Assembly (NCBI GenBank): GCA_028702135.1
Contig: JAQVPJ010000013.1
Location: 1-55,360, forward strand
Source: Eubacteriales bacterium
GTDB taxonomy: Bacteria > Bacillota > Clostridia > Oscillospirales > CAG-382
Reading direction: 5' to 3'
DNA: 55,360 nucleotides
Below, piece after piece: positions 42,055 through 50,499 of this stretch. Within the stretch, counting starts at the first letter, position 1, and every line of letters starts with the position of its first letter. Made by a program: the position numbers and the translations under genes. Below the pieces are notes generated by a model. It did no database searches. It saw only the letters and a list, made by a program, of their open reading frames with translations, and was not told the DNA's origin.

Positions 42055-43371
42055 ATGGGAGTAAAGGTGCCTTTAAGAATCGCTAATATTATAATCAACG
42101 CGTTAAAGGGCGGGGTTGTACCGAGGGTAGGATTGGAGTATATCACCGTTGGCAGGTCACAGGAAATTGCAGCCATTCTGCGTGATATAGAGATGATAGC
42201 CGACGGCGGCGCATCTTTCCGCTTTATTGTCGGTAAATACGGAAGCGGAAAAAGCTTTTTGCTTCAGACCATCAGGAATTATGCAACGGCAAAAGGCTTT
42301 GCCGTAGTAGACTGCGACCTTTCACCCGAGCGTCGTTTTTCGGGCACAAAAGGGCAGGGGCTCGCCACATATAAGGAGCTTATACAGAATCTCTCAACAA
42401 AATCAAAACCCGACGGCGGCGCACTACCGCTGATCCTGGAAAAATGGATTTCCGGTATTCAGGCGTCCGTAAGAGCACAGTCCGATGCTGAGGGCGAGGA
42501 ATTTGACGGGTTAGTTGAAAAACAGATATATACAGTCGCTAATTCTCTTGAGGGAATGGTGAACGGTTTTGAGTTCGCAAAAGCCGTTGTAATTTACTGG
42601 AAAGCTTACCGAAACGATGATGCTGCAACAAAGTCCAATGTGCTTAAGTGGTTCAGAGGAGAGTATGCCACCCGTAAGGAAGCAAAGACAGACCTTGACA
42701 TAAATTTCATCGTAACTGATGAAACCTGGTATGATTTTTTGAAAATTTTCGCAGTATTTCTTGTAAACACCGGATATAAGGGATTGCTCGTAATCATAGA
42801 TGAGCTGGTAAATATTTTCAAGATACCGAACTCTATTACAAGACAGAACAATTACGAAAAAATACTTACCATGTACAACGATGTACTGCAGGGCAAGGCG
42901 AAATATATCGGTTTTCTTATGGGTGGAACACCGCAGTGCATAGAGGATAAGTACAAGGGAATTTTCAGCTACGAAGCGTTGCGTTCCCGTCTGGCGGAAG
43001 GGCATTTTTCAACAGAGGATACAAAGGATTTATCTGCACCGATAATCCGACTTCAAATGTTAACTCAGGAGGAAATGTATGTACTGATCGAAAAACTACG
43101 GGATATACATGCTTTTTTATTTGATTATACTCCTACTGTAAGCCACAACGATCTGCTGTATTTTCTGACAGTGGAATATAACCGGGTAGGCGCAAAGACA
43201 CATATTACCCCCCGTGAAATAATACGTGATTTTATTGAACTTGTAAATATACTGCACCAGAACCCGCAAAAAAGCATATCGGAGATCTTAGGCAGCAACA
43301 GCTTTGAAATGGCAAAGGGCGGTATTACCGATGAGGAAATACACGCAGATTTTCAGGAATTTGAGGTTTAG
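42055..43371 (+). CDS. BrxC/BrxD-family (DUF2791) P-loop ATPase
   Basis: 438 aa. N-terminal IINALKGGVVPRVGLEYITVGR, then Walker A GKYGSGKSF (about 61-69), GTKGQGLATYKEL, Walker B LLVIIDELVNIFK, a sensor-like GFLMGGTPQCIED and ALRSRLAEG. This is the pattern of the BREX BrxC/BrxD-type ATPases (former DUF2791), which bind DNA or the helicase encoded next to them. Here it is 1 nt after the TerB gene and 5 nt before an Lhr-like helicase. Its exact action is unknown. Confidence 0.85.
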   Translation: MGVKVPLRIANIIINALKGGVVPRVGLEYITVGRSQEIAAILRDIEMIADGGASFRFIVGKYGSGKSFLLQTIRNYATAKGFAVVDCDLSPERRFSGTKGQGLATYKELIQNLSTKSKPDGGALPLILEKWISGIQASVRAQSDAEGEEFDGLVEKQIYTVANSLEGMVNGFEFAKAVVIYWKAYRNDDAATKSNVLKWFRGEYATRKEAKTDLDINFIVTDETWYDFLKIFAVFLVNTGYKGLLVIIDELVNIFKIPNSITRQNNYEKILTMYNDVLQGKAKYIGFLMGGTPQCIEDKYKGIFSYEALRSRLAEGHFSTEDTKDLSAPIIRLQMLTQEEMYVLIEKLRDIHAFLFDYTPTVSHNDLLYFLTVEYNRVGAKTHITPREIIRDFIELVNILHQNPQKSISEILGSNSFEMAKGGITDEEIHADFQEFEV

Positions 43372-43376
43372 ACAGT

Positions 43377-45590
43377 ATGGATGTTTTTAACAGACTTGCG
43401 CCTTTTATACAGGATTTCATTTATCAGAGTGGCTGGGAGGAGTTGCGCGGCATTCAAGTCGCCGCCTGCGAGGTGATTTTTGGCGGAGATGATAACCTTC
43501 TGCTTTCGTCCGGCACGGCATCGGGTAAGACCGAAGCCGCTTTTCTTCCGGTGCTTACGGAGCTTTACGAAAAACCTTCCAAATCGGTGGGAGTAATGTA
43601 TATTTCACCGCTGAAAGCATTGATCAATGATCAGTTCAAGAGACTCGAGCAGCTGCTTATAGATTCCAATATCCCTGTATGCAAATGGCACGGCGATGCC
43701 TCCATGACAAAAAAGAATGAGCTTATAAAACATCCGCAGGGCATTATTCAAATAACTCCGGAATCGCTGGAGAGCCTGCTGACCAACAAGCGTGGAGCAT
43801 GTCTGCAAATGTTTTCGGATCTGCGTTACATCATCATCGACGAGGTTCACCAATTCATGCGCGATGTTCGGGGAGTGCAGCTCTTATGCCTTTTGGAGCG
43901 ACTGCAAAAGCTTACGGGTGTAACTCCGCGCAGAATAGGGCTTTCTGCCACTCTCGGGGATGTTTCACAGGCTCAGTCATGGTTGAATACCGGCACAGAC
44001 CGCGTTTGCGCCGCTCCCTTAACCGATGAGGGAAAAAAGAAGATAAAGTTATTTATCGAACGATTTGTCAACCTACACGATATAAGGGACACCGAAAACA
44101 GCGATAGCAGCGACAACACAATTTCAACGGGAGGAAACATAGGCAACCGAGAACATTACGAATATCTGTTCAACATAACCCTTGATAAAAAGACAATAAT
44201 ATTCACAAACAGCAGGGAAGAAACCGAGCTTGTTATTGCAAACCTTAAAGAAATCGCCTCTGTAAAAAAATCCCCCGATGTTTACCGTGTGCATCACGGA
44301 AATGTCTCCGCACTTATAAGGGAGAACACCGAGGATGAGATGAAGTCCGCCGATGAAAAGATAGTAACCGGCGCAACCGTTACTTTAGAACTGGGAATAG
44401 ATATCGGTTCTCTCGATCAGGCTGTGCAGATCGGCGCTCCGCTGACCGTTTCCAGCTTTGCACAAAGGTTGGGACGCTGCGGGAGGCGAGGTCAAATTCC
44501 TCAGCTTTTGTTTACTTTTGTCGAAGATATAAGAATAAATTCTGCAGATACTCTCGGTCCTATAAACTGGGAATTTCTGCGCATTATTGCAATAGTCGAA
44601 CTGTATACCAAAGAGCATTGGATGGAGCCGATTCCTCCCCAGCGTCACGCTTATAATCTATTGTATCATCAGACAATGAGCTACTTAAAAAGCAGCGGAG
44701 AGCTCTCTCCGGCAGCTCTTTCACAGGCTATACTCACCTTGGGGTGCTTTACAAACATTCCCCAGAGCGATTATAAACGCTTGTTAAGTCATCTTTTGGA
44801 TACAGAGCAGCTCCAGCGCACCGAACGGGGCGGTCTTATCATCGGTAGGGAAGGTGAAAAAATTGTAAACAACCATCACTTTTTAACAGTTTTTATTACA
44901 CCGGAATATTTGCTTGTAAAGGACGAGAACCGTACCATAGGTACGGTAGATAAGGTTTATCCCGTGGGCGTACGCTTTGCACTTGCGGGTTTGACATGGG
45001 AAACTGTTGATGTAAATATAAAATCAAAAGTAATTTTTGTAAAAAGAGTGCCGGGTATTTCCGTAGTGGACTGGAATGTGGATTTTGAAGTGGAGCTTCA
45101 TACCAGGCTCGTGCGAAAAATACGCGAGATTCTAAAAACCGATGGCACTTATCCGTACCTTAGCGAGAGGTGCCGTGAAAGACTGACTGAAATACAGTAT
45201 ATCGCACGTAACAGCGGGATTCTCACTAATCTGGTAACACCGCTTTCGGACACAAAGTACGCAGTTTTTCCCTGGGTGGGAACACGACAGCTCATAACCC
45301 TGAATTACGCCCTTAGACGTAGAAAGATAAAAAGCAAACTACCCTGGAGAACCTGTGTTTATCTTGAGGTTTTTTATAACGGGACGGCAGAGGAGCTTGA
45401 AAGTGTTATAGAGGATATTTTAAGTTCTGATTTGGACCTTTACGATTTGTTTTTACCAGACAATATACAGATTGACGGGAAGTATAATGAATTTATACCG
45501 GTTGACCTTCTGCGAAAACAATTTATCGAAGATTATTTAGACTTCGAGGGATTGAAAACCGATATGAAATCTTACAATGAATTGCTGTAA
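43377..45590 (+). CDS. Lhr-like superfamily 2 DEVH helicase (BrxHI/HII-type)
   Basis: 737 aa. Motif I SSGTASGKTEAAFLP (about 42-56), Ia YISPLKALINDQF, motif II IIIDEVHQF, motif III GLSATLG, motif V GATVTLELGIDIG and motif VI FAQRLGRCGRRGQ, followed by a winged-helix-like and C-terminal region as in Lhr helicases. BREX type 2 has a BrxD-BrxHI pair of this sort. It translocates on DNA or RNA using ATP. Last gene of the three-gene operon; AGGTTTAG ribosome site inside the previous stop region. Confidence 0.9.
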   Translation: MDVFNRLAPFIQDFIYQSGWEELRGIQVAACEVIFGGDDNLLLSSGTASGKTEAAFLPVLTELYEKPSKSVGVMYISPLKALINDQFKRLEQLLIDSNIPVCKWHGDASMTKKNELIKHPQGIIQITPESLESLLTNKRGACLQMFSDLRYIIIDEVHQFMRDVRGVQLLCLLERLQKLTGVTPRRIGLSATLGDVSQAQSWLNTGTDRVCAAPLTDEGKKKIKLFIERFVNLHDIRDTENSDSSDNTISTGGNIGNREHYEYLFNITLDKKTIIFTNSREETELVIANLKEIASVKKSPDVYRVHHGNVSALIRENTEDEMKSADEKIVTGATVTLELGIDIGSLDQAVQIGAPLTVSSFAQRLGRCGRRGQIPQLLFTFVEDIRINSADTLGPINWEFLRIIAIVELYTKEHWMEPIPPQRHAYNLLYHQTMSYLKSSGELSPAALSQAILTLGCFTNIPQSDYKRLLSHLLDTEQLQRTERGGLIIGREGEKIVNNHHFLTVFITPEYLLVKDENRTIGTVDKVYPVGVRFALAGLTWETVDVNIKSKVIFVKRVPGISVVDWNVDFEVELHTRLVRKIREILKTDGTYPYLSERCRERLTEIQYIARNSGILTNLVTPLSDTKYAVFPWVGTRQLITLNYALRRRKIKSKLPWRTCVYLEVFYNGTAEELESVIEDILSSDLDLYDLFLPDNIQIDGKYNEFIPVDLLRKQFIEDYLDFEGLKTDMKSYNELL

Positions 45591-45680
45591 TAATATCCAA
45601 TAGCCATAATAAAATTTATCGGATTGAACATCCCCACTTGTTTTAAGCGTTGTTTTTACTTGAAAAGAAAGGGGTTTTAT

Positions 45681-46676
45681 ATGAGTAAAGTATATTTAGT
45701 AACCGGCGCTGCCGGTCATCTCGGCAGCACCATTGTCCGCAAGCTTACCGAAATGGGTAAGAAAATACGCATACTTATACTACCGGACGAGAAAAACTTA
45801 CCCGAGGGCAATTACGAGCTTTTTCACGGTGATGTATGCATAAAGGAAAGCCTTGGGGATTTTTTCGATAACCAATCTAAAGACGATTTTATAGTCGTGC
45901 ATTGCGCAGGTATTGTTTCGATAGCGTCAAAATATATTCAAAAAGTTTATGATGTCAATGTTACAGGCACAAAAAACATAGTTGATTTGTGTATTGAGCA
46001 CAAGGTAAAAAAATTGGTTTATGTCAGCTCGGTTCATGCCATTCCGGAGAAGAAAAAGGGTGAAACCATAACAGAGGTGAATCAATTCAACCCCGATGAT
46101 GTAATCGGTCTATACGCAAAAACAAAATCGGAAGCGACCGGATATGTGCTCTCTGCGGTGAAAAACGGTCTTGACGCGAGCGTTGTGCATCCTTCGGGCA
46201 TATGCGGGCCGTACGATAACGGTAGAGGTCATATCACCACGCTCGTTATTGATTACATAAAAAGACGCCTTACATCCGGAGTGGGCGGCGGTTATGATTT
46301 TGTTGATGTTCGGGATGTTGCGGACGGAATTATTGCTTGCTGTGAAAAAGGCAGGGCGGGGGAATGCTATATACTTTCCAACAAGTATTATACTGTCAGG
46401 GAGGTATTACACATGCTTCACGAGATTACCGGCAGAAAAGAGATAAAGAGTTTTTTACCCCTATGGTTTATAAAGCTCACCGCACCAATCGCCGAGCTGT
46501 ATTATAAAATTCTCAAACAGCCACCCTTATTTACACCTTATTCGATATATACAATCAACTCAAACGCATCTTTTTCTCATGAAAAAGCATCAGCGGAGCT
46601 GGGATATGAAACAAGGGATTTTAAGCAGACATTAGTTGATACAATCGAGTGGCTGAAGATGAACAAGCGCATATAA
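45681..46676 (+). CDS. NAD-dependent epimerase/dehydratase (extended SDR)
   Basis: 331 aa. Rossmann VTGAAGHLGSTIVRKL (about 7-22), HCAG motif, active-site YAKTKSEA (Tyr-x3-Lys) and HPSGICGPYDNG. Acts on a nucleotide sugar or a sterol/dihydroflavonol-like ketone; the substrate is unknown. ATG 45681 has AAAGGGG upstream; the in-frame extension to 45624 has no ribosome site. It is 90 nt after the helicase; no terminator lies between, so read-through from the TerB operon is possible but the function does not fit. Confidence 0.88.
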   Translation: MSKVYLVTGAAGHLGSTIVRKLTEMGKKIRILILPDEKNLPEGNYELFHGDVCIKESLGDFFDNQSKDDFIVVHCAGIVSIASKYIQKVYDVNVTGTKNIVDLCIEHKVKKLVYVSSVHAIPEKKKGETITEVNQFNPDDVIGLYAKTKSEATGYVLSAVKNGLDASVVHPSGICGPYDNGRGHITTLVIDYIKRRLTSGVGGGYDFVDVRDVADGIIACCEKGRAGECYILSNKYYTVREVLHMLHEITGRKEIKSFLPLWFIKLTAPIAELYYKILKQPPLFTPYSIYTINSNASFSHEKASAELGYETRDFKQTLVDTIEWLKMNKRI

Positions 46677-46757
46677 ATGATAGGTTTTTAAGGATATTAT
46701 GCCCTGATATGCATACATAAGAGCATTTCTTAATATATTCAACAGGGGTGCTTTTTT

Positions 46758-47228
46758 GTGTATGCGATAAAATTAAAGCCTTTATTAATAAGTATTCTTA
46801 TCAGCGTCGGTGTTGGCGCATTTGCGGGTATAATCACCACCGGCACTGTTGATTTTTATGATGAAATACAGCTGCCCGGGCTATCTCCGCCAAGCTTCGT
46901 TTTCCCGATAGTATGGTCTGTATTGTATATACTTATGGGAGTTTCAGCCTATATGGTTTATTCGTCCGAAGCAAAGAGCAAAAATACCGCGCTAAAAATC
47001 TACGGCGTACAGTTACTGCTCAATTCTATATGGCCGCTAATCTTTTTTAATATGAGGAGGTGCCTTTTTGCTTTTGTTATTATTGTATTTTTATGGGCAA
47101 TGATTTTTTTGATGATGGTATTGTTTTGGAAAATAAACAAAAAAGCCGCTCTGCTGCAAATACCTTATATTCTATGGGTCTCTTACGCAGCTTATCTTAA
47201 TATTTCCATATGTATTTTAAACAACTGA
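46758..47228 (+). CDS. TspO/MBR family protein
   Basis: 156 aa with five membrane helices. Family marks: LPGLSPPSFVFPIVWSVLYILMG and the Trp-rich LLNSIWPLIFFNMRR. TspO binds porphyrins or other hydrophobic ligands in the membrane and affects stress responses. It starts at GTG 46758 with GGGGTG upstream. Monocistronic. Confidence 0.93.
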   Translation: MYAIKLKPLLISILISVGVGAFAGIITTGTVDFYDEIQLPGLSPPSFVFPIVWSVLYILMGVSAYMVYSSEAKSKNTALKIYGVQLLLNSIWPLIFFNMRRCLFAFVIIVFLWAMIFLMMVLFWKINKKAALLQIPYILWVSYAAYLNISICILNN

Positions 47229-47296
47229 AGTTTACTTATAAACGGAGTATTGCAGTTATTACGCATGCTCTGTTTTATATTTATGTAAAAAAACTC

Positions 47297-47324
47297 TTGA
47301 CAACAGCGAAAATCTGTGTATAAT
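47297..47324 (+). promoter_or_regulatory. Promoter of the second GntR-ABC operon
   Basis: TTGACA (47297-47302), 16-nt spacer, TATAAT (47319-47324). Confidence 0.75.
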
Positions 47325-47346
47325 TGTATTATGTAATTAATACAAT
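47323..47346 (+). promoter_or_regulatory. Palindromic operator of the second YtrA-type repressor
   Basis: ATTGTATTA (47323-47331), 6-nt centre, TAATACAAT (47338-47346), perfect 9-bp arms overlapping the end of the -10 and the start site. Confidence 0.72.
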
Positions 47347-47367
47347 GTTCAGAAAGGATTACGAAAA

Positions 47368-47721
47368 ATGGCTTGGAACTTCACATCCGATCGTCCGATA
47401 TACCTGCAGCTGATTGAGCATATTCAGGCAGACGTGATTAGTGGAAAATATGCCCCGGGTGTACGGCTACCGAGCGTAAGAGAGCTGGCAGCCGAAGCGT
47501 CCGTCAATCCAAACACAATGCAGAGAGCTCTGAGTGAGCTTGAGGAAAGCGGTCTGTTGATTTCGCAGCGAACAACAGGTCGTTTTGTTACGGAGGATTA
47601 TAATATACTTGAAGAATCAAAGCTGCTTCTCGCAAGAAAAATTGCTCAGGAATTCAAACAAAAAATCAGCAAGCTCGGTTATAGTTCAAAAGATGCGATT
47701 GAGCTGCTTAAAAATCTATAA
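47368..47721 (+). CDS. GntR family (YtrA subfamily) transcriptional regulator
   Basis: 117 aa. Winged helix at about 8-75 (PIYLQLIEHIQADVISGKY, LPSVRELAAEASVNPNTMQRAL) with only a short C-terminal dimer helix. It is the first gene of an operon with an ABC ATPase and permease and has a perfect palindrome over its promoter, so it probably represses its own operon. It is a paralogue of the gene at 10737. Confidence 0.92.
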   Translation: MAWNFTSDRPIYLQLIEHIQADVISGKYAPGVRLPSVRELAAEASVNPNTMQRALSELEESGLLISQRTTGRFVTEDYNILEESKLLLARKIAQEFKQKISKLGYSSKDAIELLKNL

Positions 47722-47736
47722 GAGGTGATAACGGAA

Positions 47737-48435
47737 TTGGAAAACATTTTAGAATGCAGCAATCTTTTTAAGTATTATTCAGGAAAGCCGGCGCTCTATA
47801 ACCTAAACGTTTCTTTTCCGAAAGGAAAAATAATAGGTCTTTTGGGTCCTAACGGAAGCGGTAAAACCACGCTTATTAAAATAGTCGCAGGTCTTTTGAC
47901 ACCGTCAAGCGGCACGGTAACAATCAACGGTATGAAACCGGGGGTTGAGACTAAGAATATGATTTCATATCTGCCCGAACGACAGTATTTCAGCTCATGG
48001 ATGACTGTAAACGACATCCTGACAGTTTTTAACGAATTTTATACTGATTTTGATATCGCAAGAGCGCGTGATATGATGCAAAGACTCGGAATCACACCTG
48101 AAAATAAAATAAAAACTCTTTCTAAAGGCACAAAAGAGAAGGTTCAGCTTGTTCTTGTAATGTCAAGACGCGCAAAACTTTATCTTTTGGATGAGCCGAT
48201 CGGCGGCGTGGATCCCGCAACACGCGATTATATATTGAACACCATCATAACCAATTATAATGAGGATTCCACAATTATCATTTCTACGCATCTTATTTAT
48301 GAGATAGAGAAGATACTTGATGACTTTGTTTTCATTAACAGAGGTCAAATAGTTATGGGCGGTGAGGTCGATAGAGTACGCGCAGAGCGGAATATTTCTA
48401 TCGATGAGCTGTTCAGGGAGGTTTTCAGATGCTAA
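47737..48435 (+). CDS. ABC transporter ATP-binding protein
   Basis: 232 aa. Walker A GPNGSGKTT, signature-like LSKGTKEKVQ, Walker B LYLLDEPIGGVDP and H-loop His in ISTHLIYE. TTG 47737 is chosen because AGAGGTGAT lies 7 nt upstream; an in-frame GTG at 47725 falls within that ribosome site. It powers the permease that overlaps its last 7 nt. Confidence 0.92.
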   Translation: MENILECSNLFKYYSGKPALYNLNVSFPKGKIIGLLGPNGSGKTTLIKIVAGLLTPSSGTVTINGMKPGVETKNMISYLPERQYFSSWMTVNDILTVFNEFYTDFDIARARDMMQRLGITPENKIKTLSKGTKEKVQLVLVMSRRAKLYLLDEPIGGVDPATRDYILNTIITNYNEDSTIIISTHLIYEIEKILDDFVFINRGQIVMGGEVDRVRAERNISIDELFREVFRC

Positions 48436-49289
48436 ATAAATTATTAAAATATGAATTCAAATCCACCTCAAAGACAATGATACCGCTGCTGCTTTCAACC
48501 TTAGCGTTGTCGATTCTTACTTCCGTCATTATGACTATCAGTATTAGAAACATTGAGTCGAGCATAGAGGAAAACGCTCTTTCAAACGTTCTTATGTCTT
48601 TATTTGCTACCTTTTCTATTTTTTCCTTGTTTGCGATTTTCGCTTCGGCAGTGGTGTTGACGATTTTTCTGTTTGCAAGATATTACAAAAATTTCTTTGC
48701 AGACGAAGGATACCTTACCTTTACGCTCCCGGCAACAACAGGTCAGCAACTGACATCAAAGTTTATCAGCGGTTTTGTTTGGACAGTTTTAGGCATGATT
48801 ACAATAATAATTTCCGGCATAATAATCCTGCTTTTCGGAACGGCAACAAGTGGTGAAGTTATAAATAAAGAGTTGTATAACGTAATAGGAAACATACTTT
48901 CTGAATTAAAGGATCAAGTGGGCACAAGTAATTATATACTGTACATAACGGAAATTATAGTATCTTTTATGGTATCCTGTGCTTATAGGCTGCTTATGAT
49001 ATATTTGGCAATAACCCTGGGTGGTATTATCGCACGAAAGCATAAAATACTCTCGGCAGTCGGGTTTTATATTTTGATCAGCTTTGTCATAAGCTCTTTG
49101 ACAAGCACTGTTACATCGTCAATGTTCATAAGCACTTTTAGCGTAATAGATGAGGATGAGATAATTAACGCTTTTATCAGCATTCCTCACAGGCTTTTAT
49201 TATTCGATATAGTCTTATCCGCAATATTCGCGTTAGCGGCTTATATTTCAAACTATTTGTTGTTAAAGAAAAAACTGAATCTTGAATAA
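48429..49289 (+). CDS. ABC-2-type transporter permease
   Basis: 286 aa with six membrane spans (about 18-38, 60-85, 112-135, 165-195, 205-230, 255-280). N-terminal MLNKLLKYEFKSTSKT is typical of ABC-2 permeases paired with YtrA-type ATPases. It overlaps the ATPase gene by 7 nt. Substrate unknown; related operons respond to antimicrobial peptides or envelope stress. Confidence 0.85.
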   Translation: MLNKLLKYEFKSTSKTMIPLLLSTLALSILTSVIMTISIRNIESSIEENALSNVLMSLFATFSIFSLFAIFASAVVLTIFLFARYYKNFFADEGYLTFTLPATTGQQLTSKFISGFVWTVLGMITIIISGIIILLFGTATSGEVINKELYNVIGNILSELKDQVGTSNYILYITEIIVSFMVSCAYRLLMIYLAITLGGIIARKHKILSAVGFYILISFVISSLTSTVTSSMFISTFSVIDEDEIINAFISIPHRLLLFDIVLSAIFALAAYISNYLLLKKKLNLE

Positions 49290-49293
49290 AAAT

Positions 49294-49327
49294 AAAAAAG
49301 GAAGTCCGTAAGGGCTTCTTTTTTTAC
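49294..49327 (+). terminator. Terminator of the second GntR-ABC operon
   Basis: GAAGTCC (49301-49307), loop GTAA, GGGCTTC, one wobble, followed by T7. Confidence 0.85.
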
Positions 49328-49336
49328 GAGTTTTTA

Positions 49337-49365
49337 TTGTATTCGTTAGTATTTTATGATACTAT
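49337..49365 (+). promoter_or_regulatory. Promoter of mntP with palindrome over the -10
   Basis: TTGTAT (49337-49342), 17-nt spacer, TACTAT (49360-49365). TAGTAT-TTTATG-ATACTA (49347-49364) lies across spacer and -10, a candidate metal-repressor site; it does not match the classic MntR box I know. Confidence 0.5.
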
Positions 49366-49412
49366 CATAAGAAAAACAAGGATGTTTACATCTGAAAGGC
49401 ATATAAAATACA

Positions 49413-49991
49413 ATGCAATTCTTTGACCTGCTACTACTCGCTGTCGGATTATCTATGGACGCTTTTGCCGTTTCCATCTGCAAGGGCATTACAGTAAGGA
49501 ATATGAACTTTAAAAAAGCCCTTGCAGTGGGCTTGTATTTCGGGTTTTTTCAGGCGATTATGCCTTTTGTCGGGTACATGTTCACGGACATTTTCAGCGA
49601 GCAGATAAAATCCTTTGACCATTGGGTAGCTTTCGGACTCCTTGTTCTCATAGGTATAAAAATGCTTAAAGAAGCGTTTGAAGAAGAAAACAATCAATGC
49701 GGAATAAGTACGATCAGATTTACAGATATGATACCTCTTGCCGTCGCTACAAGCATTGATGCGCTTGCGGCTGGAATAACCCTTTCGATAAATGAAGCCG
49801 AAATCTTTTCTTCGGTCGCTCTGATAGGTACGGTCACATTTATTTTATGCGTTATAGGCGCAAAAGTCGGGGGCTTTTTCGGCTGTAAATTCCAAAAGAT
49901 AGCCGAAGTTTTAGGCGGTGTAATATTGATTCTGCTCGGTATAAAAATACTTTTAGAGGATTTAGGTCTATTCAGTATAAATCTATTTTAG
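49413..49991 (+). CDS. mntP: Manganese efflux pump MntP
   Basis: 192 aa, six membrane helices in two repeats with the metal-binding Asp in GLSMDAFAVS (helix 1) and SIDALAAG (helix 4). It exports Mn2+ to prevent toxicity. It meets the next gene tail to tail with only 4 nt between the stop codons. No yybP-ykoY riboswitch fold is evident in the 80-nt leader. Confidence 0.94.
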   Translation: MQFFDLLLLAVGLSMDAFAVSICKGITVRNMNFKKALAVGLYFGFFQAIMPFVGYMFTDIFSEQIKSFDHWVAFGLLVLIGIKMLKEAFEEENNQCGISTIRFTDMIPLAVATSIDALAAGITLSINEAEIFSSVALIGTVTFILCVIGAKVGGFFGCKFQKIAEVLGGVILILLGIKILLEDLGLFSINLF

Positions 49992-49995
49992 AGTT

Positions 49996-50493
49996 TTATT
50001 TTCCAATCGGTTTAAAGTCCTTAAAGAAAAATTCGGTTTTACCCCATCCCTGAGGTGAGCAGGTGTTGCCGAGCCCGTCCTCCCATCCGTCGCATACAGG
50101 GCATGCTCCGTTATCAAGAAGCTCCATAATGCGGACGGTATCGTTTATGTCGGGTCTGTATAGGTTTCCCATTATATCACCGTCTTTGTTTTTTACAAAA
50201 AACCGTATAAAATCGTCAATTGAACCGTCGTACTGCTGTACCGTGCATAAGCAGCGGTTACAGCGCCATTTTCCTGTATGCAGGCAGACAATCTCATAAG
50301 CCGGTAAAAATCCGTCGCACCGCTTTACAAAACCGAACATTTCTTCAAATAACCTGTTAATACTCTCGGGTTCTGCCGCGGTATTACCAAAAGGTTTACC
50401 TGTGAACAGCATAAAGCATACTGCCGCCTCATCTGCGGCGGTATGTTCTATATAGTCCTCTCCGTATAAAAAATTCTCTTTAACGATAAACAT
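49996..50493 (-). CDS. Cysteine-rich protein of unknown function
   Basis: 165 aa. Two metal-type cysteine pairs: CNRC (within GKWRCNRCLC) and CPVC (GACPVCDGW), spaced about 50 residues apart, suggest a split zinc site. No family recognised. ATG 50493 directly follows the lipoprotein stop (6 nt), with no strong ribosome site of its own, so translation is probably coupled. Last of a four-gene operon. Confidence 0.6.
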   Translation of the reverse strand: MFIVKENFLYGEDYIEHTAADEAAVCFMLFTGKPFGNTAAEPESINRLFEEMFGFVKRCDGFLPAYEIVCLHTGKWRCNRCLCTVQQYDGSIDDFIRFFVKNKDGDIMGNLYRPDINDTVRIMELLDNGACPVCDGWEDGLGNTCSPQGWGKTEFFFKDFKPIGK

Positions 50494-50499
50494 TACCGG

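Noticed and set aside
42511-43005. 164-aa minus-strand ORF inside the ATPase gene
   Set aside because: Antisense to a conserved P-loop region; no ribosome site and no recognisable fold.
46700-46755. Terminator between the epimerase and tspO genes
   Set aside because: Only a 5-bp CCCTG/CAGGG pairing with a loop of about 35 nt; not convincing.
49366-49412. yybP-ykoY manganese riboswitch before mntP
   Set aside because: The leader is too short and lacks the paired-stem pattern of that riboswitch.
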